From Gremmenia infestans (taxonomy: Eukaryota; Ascomycota; Leotiomycetes; Helotiales; Hamatocanthoscyphaceae): a stretch of DNA of 64,000 bases. The stretch is from positions 744,001-808,000 of the forward strand of contig JAFEVB010000010.1 in the NCBI GenBank assembly GCA_032629725.1, in the 5' to 3' direction. Shown here in pieces: positions 45,764 to 54,279 of this stretch (within the stretch, counting starts at the first letter, position 1; every line of letters starts with the position of its first letter). The notes beneath the pieces are model-generated. The model worked only from the letters and a program-made list of their open reading frames with translations. It was not told the origin of the DNA and searched no databases. The translations under genes were made by a program, and so were the position numbers.

Positions 45764-46330
45764 TAATCAACCCCGCCCAACGGCTCGCTCTCCTGACAAA
45801 CGAACGCAACGTTCTTGCGAACTCAAACAGTCATCCTTGCATCCGGCTGCTGCTCGATAACGTGACGGACCCAGACTGCATGGTGCTGGAGTATATGAAA
45901 ACGGATCTGTGGAGCGAAGCTTGTAAGAGGACGCTGCGGAGGGTCGAGATCGAGATGATTGCGAAGCGGGTTTGGGAGGGCCTGGCGTGCGCTCATGGAG
46001 TGGGGACTGTGCATACCGGTGAGTCTGGCAGAAGAACGAGTTTTTCCAGGTAGTGGTTGAGGGAGTGTGACGCTGATGGGATGAAAATTCCTTAGATCTG
46101 AAGCCGTAGAACATTGTGCTTACGGGCTTTTCGGATGGGGAGCTCGATCCTGCTGGTGCTGAGGTGGAGATTGCGGATTGGTGGAGTGGTATGTATATCC
46201 CCTACTCCACACTCAGTAGTCTTGCGGATATGCACTTATGCTCTTGGTATTCCGTAGCTTTGATACCATCAAAGCACACCATCTCGCCGCTGTCTTTTCG
46301 CAGTCCCGAGGTCTGCTGCTGCCTGCGCTG
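45764..46330 (+). pseudogene. Protein-kinase-like gene remnant with a stop in the catalytic loop
   Basis: One frame up to 46018 reads S-H-P-C-I-R-L-L-L-D, D-C-M-V-L-E-Y-M-K-T-D-L-W (hinge region), R-V-W-E-G-L-A-C-A-H-G-V-G-T-V-H-T. An intron 46019-46095 (GTGAGT..CCTTAG) then continues D-L-K-P, followed by TAG (46107-46109), then N-I-V-L-T-G-F in the same frame. The kinase catalytic loop is H-x-D-x-K-P-E-N, so the stop replaces the Glu or equivalent codon. E-I-A-D-W-W replaces the usual DFG-like position, and S-F-R-S-P-E-V near 46292-46312 looks like the activation-segment end. No ATP-binding N-lobe (Gly loop, Lys) is recognisable upstream, and the C-lobe ends early. A decayed kinase is the best reading. 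Confidence 0.7.
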
Positions 46331-47163
46331 CCTTTTTCTGCGATTTGCAGGAATACGGACACTCCACTCTCACGCACAAGAACGTACTTTCTTGTGCGAT
46401 ATAGTCTTTTCGGGAGCTTCAGCTCTAATCCTGGTTCTGTGTTGTGAGAAGTACCAGCAACATATCAGGAATCTGAAAGTACTCCACCCCATAACCCGCC
46501 TGGACATCTGCCCTTCTAGCAGTGCTGCGCTAACATCAAGACTTGATTGACAACCCAGGTCATTGATATATCTTTTGATGTAGATTTAGTTGTAGAGCCG
46601 CAACTATAACTGTCCATGCCCTTCTTCTCCGTGTAAAGAAAGAGTGGCGGAGACAAAGGAGTTTAGTTGTACTTATTTCGCCCCTTCTCAATTTATATAG
46701 AGCTCTCTCTATATCCGTAAAAACAGCACTAGTATTGTAGACAAACCAATTCTTGTGCTTTTATTCTCCTCCTTTTCCCCTCATTCATAGAGAGCCTCTC
46801 TATATATACCTACCCTGGCCTGGGTAGGTAAAAAGAATGTCGGAAATAACCGAGTTTCATTAGTGCCCCCTTTTTCACCCCTCATTCTTAAGTCCGGATT
46901 GCCCGAAACATGCTTAGAAATACCGAGTACTTTTACCCCTCATTATCAATCACATCATCCAAGCCGCCAATTACATGAGTACGAAAGCCTGAAGCCTGAG
47001 ATATCTATAAGAGATACCGCTCTCCATAAAACAAACATTCAACCATTTCCTCTTGAGATCCAGACCTAGTACGATACCCAATCACGTGATCCGCTCCCCT
47101 CAACTTGAAACCCCGTCTTGACCTCTCCTTTCCCTAAGTACCTATCCATACCAAACCGCAATA
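46331..47163. other. Intergenic with hairpin repeats, 833 bases
   Basis: Between the kinase remnant and the GST gene. Contains the inverted repeats listed at 46694-46830. No gene seen. Confidence 0.5.
46694..46830. repeat. Cluster of short hairpins
   Basis: TATAGAG..CTCTATA (about 46695-46713), ATAGAGAG/CTCTCTAT (about 46787-46803) and TACCTACCC/GGGTAGGTA (46807-46815 with 46822-46830). The TACCTA words recall the hairpin at 42445. Confidence 0.8.
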
Positions 47164-47981
47164 ATGGGCTCCACCGAAACTCCCAAAATCACTCTGTACA
47201 CAAGCTACGCCTGTCCCTGGGCGCACCGTTCGCAAATCGCGCTCCGCGAACTCAACATCCCCTTCGAAACCGTCATCGTGGACCTATCCGTACCCCGCAC
47301 TCCCGAATACCTAAAGATCAATCCCCGCGGCCTCGTGCCAGCGCTTGACTACAACGGCATCATACTAACTGAATCAGCCATCGTGTCGCAGTTCCTCGTC
47401 GACGCGCACCCGTCGCATCTGGAGAAAGCTAGTACCGATGAAGGCGGGCCGCTGCAGCGGGCTAAGATCAATTTCTTCGTCGATACGTTTGTTAGCAAGG
47501 TGTTCACTCTGTATATGACGGCGCTGAGGGCGCAGGTCGGTGAGGAGAAAGAGCGCGCGGTGGGGACGATTGTCGATGCGGTTGTGAAGGAGCTGGAGCC
47601 GTTGTTAGGGGATGCGGGGCCGTTTTTTGGGGGGTCGGATAGGCTTACGCTGGCTGAGGTACGTATATTGATATCTCCTTTGAAGCGAACGGAACTTCAC
47701 GTTTGAAATTCGAGATTTAGATGGAATAAGCGCTAATTCTGTCCGGGAAGGTCCAAACTGCTTCTTTTGTCATTCGTCTGCTTGCCTTTGCGGAATATGA
47801 GGCCTTGCTTCCCAAAAGCCTTCTTACCTCACTGGAAGCCAAGGCACCGAGTTTCTGGAAGTGGGCTAGTGCTGTTGTGAAGGAGGACAGCGTTACTTAT
47901 AAGTGGGATGCCAAGGCCACCTCGGAGAGGATGATTGAGAGATTTGAGAAGTTGCAAAAGGAGGCGGCGGCGGCAAAGTGA
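47164..47981 (+). CDS. Glutathione S-transferase (omega-like, cytosolic)
   Basis: Exons 47164-47658 and 47751-47981 (GTACGT..GGGAAG), 241 residues. The thioredoxin-fold N-domain reads L-Y-T-S-Y-A-C-P-W-A-H-R-S-Q-I-A-L, with a catalytic-type cysteine as in omega and glutaredoxin-like GSTs, then N-P-R-G-L-V-P-A-L (cis-Pro loop) and T-E-S-A-I-V-S-Q-F-L (glutathione gamma-Glu site). The helical C-domain follows: F-F-G-G-S-D-R-L-T-L-A-E, then after the splice V-Q-T-A-S-F-V-I-R-L. The enzyme would conjugate or reduce glutathione adducts in the cytosol. Confidence 0.9.
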
Positions 47982-48901
47982 GAGGGGAAAACCATGGTCC
48001 TTTGGTGTTGAGCGGGACTAACGTATCGTATATAGGATCTGATGAGTTTAGTCACAAGCAAACTGTTATTTGAAACTTTCAAATTGAAGCCTTGTATCAG
48101 CTTTTCTCTCTCTTTATATATCTACATGATTGCATTGGAATCTCAAGGATTGTTGACTGAAGGAGAAGAAAAAGAAACAGAAAGCTTTCACGTTACAGTC
48201 AGTATCAGAGGAGACGTCTCTGCTTATTACTTGGGGAGGAATCTAAACTGCCCCCTTTCCGTCTGATCATAAGGGAGATTAGTAAGTACGTGCCGCAACC
48301 TGTCTCGGACATTCTGGATGTTGACAATACATTTAGTGGTCTGGGGCGCTTTAAAATATGCATAGGATAGAAGATGTATGGAGCCTGGATGCAGGAGGGA
48401 TTTTAATGAGAATCCGGTCCAGGAGGTAATATGATAAAAGATCATTATTAGCATCGAGATTTAGTTTTTCCACACTGTAAACATATACGATAACGAAGGA
48501 CAGGATTCTCAACGGTTATTAAAGTCATTACCAAAGGGTTGACATTGCTAGTTGCAGAGTTCTCTGTTTTTATAGCCTCAGTTTGATCACTCATCTATTT
48601 ATGCGATATAATCAACAACCTCCACTTCAAGTCACAAGAACGTAGTCAAAATAAATAAAAGATGATGCTAGTCTTTGTAGAATAAAGCTAATATTCTACG
48701 GAACGCCACCTGCAAATTCCACCCTCCAAGCTCAACTATCCCTTCCAATTCGAGTCGGAAGGAAATAGAACATCATCTACGTAGTACAAAGGAATGTGAC
48801 CCTCACACGCAATGATATTCTATTCTGTATGTCGGATTCTCTCTGTCAATCTAGTTAGCTATAGGAAAGGGACGGGGCAGGAAGGAGCGGGTATGGATAT
48901 C
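47982..48901. other. Convergent intergenic region, 920 bases
   Basis: 3' regions of the GST and coiled-coil genes. AT-rich; no gene supported. Confidence 0.5.
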
Positions 48902-50397
48902 TTACGAGAACTTCTTTACAACTACCAATCCCAACCCAAGAGCCAGGAAACCGAAAAGGCAAAGAAACTACACCGTGTTAGCATTTCCTCTCAAAACCGA
49001 GACTGCCTTATTCCACACTCATCGTAACGTACCCTGTTCTTCAACGCCCCTTCCTCTCTCAAAGTCTCGCTTAGATTGATCTGGCGCTGAATTTGAGAAC
49101 AAAGAAGCGCCAGATCTTCGTTATTTCGCAGCAACTGGGCGTCCTTGTCCTGCAATTGCGTGCCTTTATTGACCAGATGAGCATCCTTGTCTTTTAGCTC
49201 CGTAGCTTTCTCTCGAAGTCGACGCTGAAGGCCCGCGAGCTGGGATTCCAAGGCTTGGAGATGTTCATTCCTTTCAGCCACCCGGCTTTCAAGACCAGAT
49301 GCCGTACTGGAAAGCTTACTAACCTTCTCCACGATTTGTTCTATGTCGTCTGCATGTTGTCGCTCGGAAATTTTGGCTCGATGGAGAAGGTTTGCGACTG
49401 TTGTTCTGTATTGCTCAATGACTCTTTGCTTGTCTGCGAGGTTTGCTATATATCCGTCAATGGCTTTGCCCCAGTCTGCGATTTCAGACGTAAGTAGTGC
49501 ATTTTTGGCGTCTTTCCCTGCCTCCCGATGGTTGTTGAACCTAGCCAACTGCTCAAAACGTACAACCATTGCACCTAAAAGAATGAGGTAAAAGGCATCT
49601 TTTTCCTGTACCTTGACGGCGAAGAGAGATTTAGCATTGACTATCTGCCTCTTCAGCCTCTCGTTAAGCATCTTCTCATTAGCTAGTTTGATGTCCGTAT
49701 CCGTGGGCTCGTCCTCATCCTTGTCTATGAGGGCTTGAAATTCTACCAAGAGCTCGTTTGATCGAACAATACTTTTGAGGTAATTGTTGAAACTTGACTG
49801 ATCTCTGTAGCGTCGTCTGAGAGTATCTTGCTCCCATTCCCAATAGCGAAAGATTGTATGCAAGGCTTTTTTGTCCTCTGCCAGGGCATTTGAACCATTC
49901 AAAACCCGGAGAGTAAAGGCAAAAGAAGCTTCAAGATCCCATGGCGTGAAGGACGTACCATCACTCGAGGTTATGGTGAGTGAAGGGCCTATCGCGAATT
50001 CGGTGTGTATGTCCTCGGGGAATGGGTTTCTTAGCGTTGCATTATTGATCTCCCCCAAGCGCTTGGATTTCAAGAACAATTGGTATGCAGAATCAAACAT
50101 ATCGGATGCGATGTATTCATTATGAAGTTCAATGGTCGCACGTTGTGACGTCGTGAGCTTCTCCAGATTGACAATTTGATCTTCCCAGTGTTCAAATAAT
50201 TGATTGAACAATTTTATCGTACGCAATTCGGCAGTCGAGACATCAAGAGCATCGCGTGCCACTTTGAAAAGCTTCAAACAAGACGTGTCTGGATTCTCTT
50301 CGGTCTGTGTAGAGCCCGCGGCAATTATGGCGGGGATTTCACTACTGGGCGAAGGAGTGGAACTATTGGTATTCGTGACAGGCGTCGGATTTGCCAT
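48902..50397 (-). CDS. Orphan coiled-coil protein with a C-terminal membrane anchor
   Basis: Exon 1 is 50397-49033 and a 66-base exon 2 is 48967-48902, joined by GTACGT..GTGTAG, giving 476 residues. I do not recognise the family. Residues 1-40 are Ser/Thr/Pro-rich. Residues ~45-300 are helical with W-E-D-Q-I-V-N-L-E-K and F-T-P-W-D-L-E-A-S-F-A-F-T-L. From ~300 to 455 it is a coiled coil (A-E-R-N-E-H-L-Q-A-L-E-S-Q-L-A-G-L-Q). The tiny last exon encodes F-L-C-L-F-G-F-L-A-L-G-L-G-L-V-V-V-K-K-F-S, a single span ending two lysines from the C-terminus: a tail anchor with the coil facing the cytosol. Without the splice the protein would lack the anchor. The anchor resembles that of the gene at 52563. 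Confidence 0.8.
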
Positions 50398-51020
50398 CTT
50401 GGATGGGGCTTTGGAAGTTTGGCTCGATTAAGATGGGCAGATTCGTTTGGAAGAAAGTAGTTTCGACTCCAAGGAGGAGCGGGGGAATGATGGTAGGCGC
50501 TGCTTTCCGAGACGGCGACGTCGAGGGTTGGAGATTTGAGGGCTGAACTTCTGCCGCGAGTAAAGGCGACAGAGGTCCAAAATATATAACTTTTGAGAAT
50601 ATGCTTGATCGAAATTCATCAAAAGTTAGTAGTTTGCACGCTTCTAGGTTAAGCCACATTCACCACTTGAGAGCCATATCTTTTCGGAGCCCAAACTTAC
50701 GATTTCAGATAGTTGAAACCCTTTTAGCACGTGTCAAGTCTGCTCCAAATCCGTGGAACTTCCAACGATTCAACTTTCAGTTGTTGTTTGGCTGCGCACA
50801 AGGCAAAGACATCATGTGACACGTTCACCTAAATTCCGTCTTGGACGGTTCTCGCAGAAAGTAGAACTCTTTATTCCCCTGAAAGACCATACAGTTGCTG
50901 TATCTCAACTCCCTCATCGTTCGGCTCCCATACAACTACACGTCAGATCTTATTGTGCCGTATCTTTGTCCCATCCATACCATTTGCTTTTCAAAGCAGA
51001 CCGTCAACTCGACATTTAAT
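50398..51020. other. Intergenic, 623 bases
   Basis: Divergent region between the tail-anchored gene and the decayed coiled-coil gene. Nothing recognised. Confidence 0.5.
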
Positions 51021-52068
51021 ATGCCCTTAATCACAGCAGCAGACGGCGCATTTCATTCAGTCACAACATTCGAATCAGGTGTATATGCACAAGCTTATGA
51101 CCAGAGTAACTTCCCGTTAAAATCGCGGGATCAGCTTGGCAACGAAAGCAACAAAAACAACTCATCTTAAGGTGATGTTGATTTTGATATGGTTAACCAT
51201 AAGACTCAGACAAAGGACAATTCCAAGGCATCTGAAAGAAATCAGAAGGTCCCTACGCTGTGAGTTTCCTCTTCTTATAGTCTGAAACACAACACAGATT
51301 CTAGTCCTAATGTAGAAGCTAATTATGCTTCAGCTCCACAAACGGAAACATGACAATTTTTATCTTTAAGATCAAGTAAACCCTCAAAGAAGAATGTTTT
51401 CGAAATCACTTCTGCTACTAGGGGTCTGTCCGGCCACTCCGAGTATACCGACAGCGACCAATCCAACAAATACAACATCATGGAGGATGATATCCAGATA
51501 ATGAATGTGTTAGAAGACAAGCACGCATCCTTCTCTCAAAACAGTTCTTTCAAAAGAAGAAGTCCTTGCAGAGAAGATGAAAACGTGCTTTGGGCAAAGA
51601 AAGAAGTGTAGTAGATTTACTAGCCAAACTCCCCCACAGTTCTGCCTTCATCAAGTATCTCTGCACGCCCAACACGCCCATCATGCTCCAGCATGCCCGG
51701 CATACGACCCGCGGACGGTACTCAGCTGTTCCATCCCTCTAAAGCCGCCGCCGCCTCCACTTCAGTCTCCATATGCACCTCAGCAAACGGCGCCCTTTTA
51801 GATTAACAACTTCACGCAACAAATAGATCACTACAAAGCCCAAATCGCCGCAGAGGGCCGCAGAGTCCAGAGCGCCCGGAGTCAAAAGGCGGAGTGGGAG
51901 GGAAAGCTCGACGAGCTGGTTGATATCAATGAAGTACAGAAGGGGGAGGACCTGCTGTAAAATGAACAGATAGCGGAGGATGCAGAGAGTATCAAGATAC
52001 TGCGGAAGGAGTTGAGTTCTTAGGAGAAGCTGTCGTCTGATATTCGATTTACTTTGCTGCATTAATAG
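51021..52068 (+). pseudogene. Decayed coiled-coil gene with multiple in-frame stops
   Basis: From ATG 51021 the frame reads 49 codons to TAA (51168-51170), continues D-V-D-F-D-M-V-N-H-K-T-Q-T to a GTGAGT, and resumes (about 51310) as A-N-Y-A-S-A-P-Q-T-E-T, TGA (51351-51353), Q-F-L-S-L-R-S-S-K and a long Ser-rich open stretch to TAG 51609-51611. A Pro-rich part and a coiled coil (I-D-H-Y-K-A-Q-I-A-A-E-G-R-R) follow in one frame, broken by TAG 51799-51801, TAA 51958-51960 and TAG 52021-52023. Each of the last three would be Gln if the first base were C, and TGA would be Arg, so all are single C-to-T changes from a plausible coding codon. The original was probably a coiled-coil protein like its neighbours. 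I cannot name a family. Confidence 0.65.
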
Positions 52069-52421
52069 CCTGGCACTTTCGAGCTTCAGGGGCGGAAGGC
52101 GAGGACTTCCTAATACAGAGTTCCTTGAGGATTTCTCATAACTTTATTGATAGCGCTTTCTATGTGCAATTCATATTTACGAAAGAACTCTCTTACCCAA
52201 AGTACCATGATAAAAGCTGAGCGTAATTATTACTCTGAGTAGAAATCAAACCTGGCAGAGCAGATCCAAATCTTCAATTCACGACAAAGTCTCCAGCGGA
52301 ACATGATTTGATTCAACTTTTGAATGTTGCAGCCCTCCACTCAGCTGCCGACACTGTTACTCCAGCCCTGAATCCCTTCGTTTAAACACTCCTATTTCGT
52401 TCCGTACAGTATCCTTCCTTC

Positions 52422-52452
<31 letters not shown>

Positions 52453-52562
52453 CCCTCAAGCTATAGAGCAGAAAGGTTTTACCTTACTGCGTACCGCACC
52501 ACAACCTTCAACCCTTAGCCTACAGCGAAGCAGACATCCACAGTACAACACGCCTTTTCCCA
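52069..52562. other. Intergenic, 494 bases, with AAGC microsatellite
   Basis: Leader and promoter of the next gene. No other feature. Confidence 0.5.
52422..52452. repeat. AAGC microsatellite
   Basis: Seven perfect AAGC units (TAAGCAAGCAAGC...) about 110 bases before the start of the next gene. Confidence 0.95.
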
Positions 52563-53348
52563 ATGCCTCGCTCACCGACCACGACTACGACCACGACCAC
52601 GACCACGACCACCTCATCCCCCCCTCCACCCACCAAAGCGAAGCCAGCCCCTCTTCATCCGGCCCTCAAATTGAAGAGAAAGCGCACGCCCTTCAAAAGC
52701 ACAAAAAATAGACCCCGCTTCCACACCATCCAAACCCAAGAACACCAAAGCTACTACCACAGCATTGTAGGTAGCCACCGCGTCCATTTCTCCGAGAAGA
52801 AGCAAAAACTGCTACACGGAAGCAAGAAAATAAGTGATATGTACACGGAAGGGGAGCGTCAGATTGCATGCTCCAGCGAGAAGTGGCCGGTGTCTGATCG
52901 AGAGATTATCGAGCTCTCTGCCTTGGGAGTGCCTGAGGAGCATGAGGATGACTATGGGAATAAAGAGGAGGAACGTATGATATTGTTGTTTTCTGTTTAT
53001 TTCAAGAAGAGGGAGAGAGTTGTGTTAGTACCTGATAGTGTTGTAGTGGTGCCGGATAAAGATGAGGCGCTGGTTTTTAAGGATAAGGTTATAAGGTGGC
53101 AGCAGGGGGATAGGGGATTTTGGGAGGAGTATGAGGATTTAAGGATGGGCAAGGGCAAGGGCAAGGGTGAGGTTAAGGAATACATGGCAAATTCCGAGGA
53201 AACGCAGGCAGTGGTATTGCAGCCACGGGCTGGGGGTATACGTGGTGGGGTTGTGATGGCGGTTTTGGTTGTTGGATTGGGATTAGTTGTTTTTAAGCTG
53301 GGGTGCTTGGTGTTGGACTTGTTCTTTGAGGCTAGGAGTTTGGTTTGA
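52563..53348 (+). CDS. Orphan single-span membrane protein
   Basis: Single exon, 261 residues. The N-terminus has a run of twelve Thr encoded by an alternating ACG/ACC/ACT microsatellite, then a basic Pro/Lys-rich region. The middle contains W-P-V-S-D-R-E-I-I-E-L-S-A-L-G-V and an acidic patch, V-V-L-V-P-D-S-V-V-V-V-P-D-K-D, and F-W-E-E-Y-E-D-L-R. A single hydrophobic span (G-V-V-M-A-V-L-V-V-G-L-G-L-V-V-F-K) lies at about residue 230-250, close to the C-terminus, so a tail-anchor-like topology. The G-L-G-L-V-V-x-K pattern also ends the protein at 48902-50397. No family recognised. Confidence 0.7.
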   Translation: MPRSPTTTTTTTTTTTTSSPPPPTKAKPAPLHPALKLKRKRTPFKSTKNRPRFHTIQTQEHQSYYHSIVGSHRVHFSEKKQKLLHGSKKISDMYTEGERQIACSSEKWPVSDREIIELSALGVPEEHEDDYGNKEEERMILLFSVYFKKRERVVLVPDSVVVVPDKDEALVFKDKVIRWQQGDRGFWEEYEDLRMGKGKGKGEVKEYMANSEETQAVVLQPRAGGIRGGVVMAVLVVGLGLVVFKLGCLVLDLFFEARSLV

Positions 53349-54279
53349 TTTGTCTGGAATGTTTGTACAAGGCTTCGTAGAGTTTGATAAGGGAGGTGTG
53401 TGGGGATTGGACTTAAGTGGTTAATTGGTATTACCATGTCGTATGGTGCAGAGATGGAAGGTGCTACGTAGATACTACTTGTTTAGAATACCATACCACT
53501 TTGGAACTAGCAGCCTAACTCAGGACCTTTTGTTCGGACGTATATTTCAAAGGCAAAGACAATACAACACATGATTACTCCGTACCTCTTTCAACACATA
53601 GGAAATACTACCGCTTCCCATTCTCAGCGCTTCTTTCAATTCTGCATTTTATTCATCTGGATGCTGGGTCTTTATAGTTGACGCTTGAATACAACATTCC
53701 ACATGGATCTATAACGAGAGTTTGAGTGCCATCGCAACATATTGTTCCTGTTTTGTAGTAGATGTAAGTAGTATTGACAGGTCTAATATCCTCGGCGAGA
53801 TTCCTGCAGCCGTGAAATTAGGGCATCGTGGAGATAGGAACACCGTTTTTAAGAACCTACGCAATTGAAATACCTGGCACTCTTTAGCTCAAGCAACTGC
53901 ACAAATGCTGGAGAACTAAATGTCAAGATCAAGGCAAATCCGCCTCGTCAATGGACCGACACCAGCTGAAGCTAGACAGTCCACAATCACCATGCATGGT
54001 CACTTGGGAAGTCAATAGTAATTGATGAAAGTTGATTCAATGTTAATCGTCGATCCATAGTGGAGAGTCATACATGAAGTGGAAGAAAAGAAACTATGTA
54101 ATGGGTGTTAATCCCGAAGCAGAGCCATACATGAGGTGAAAGAAAATAAACCGTGGTAAACCTCTGCAACTGGCCCGTTGACTTATGGGAATCCATTTTC
54201 CTGTTTTCCTGTTTTCCGCCCTTTTCTCCCTTTTGGTCCCTTTTTTTGTCTGGTTTTTTTTTGCTTTTTGTTCCCTTGT
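53349..54279. other. Convergent intergenic region, 931 bases
   Basis: 3' regions. A T-rich string (about 54190-54280) lies at the end of the coiled-coil gene. A short repeated word CATACATGA(A/G)GTG (about 54069 and 54127) is seen. No gene. Confidence 0.5.
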
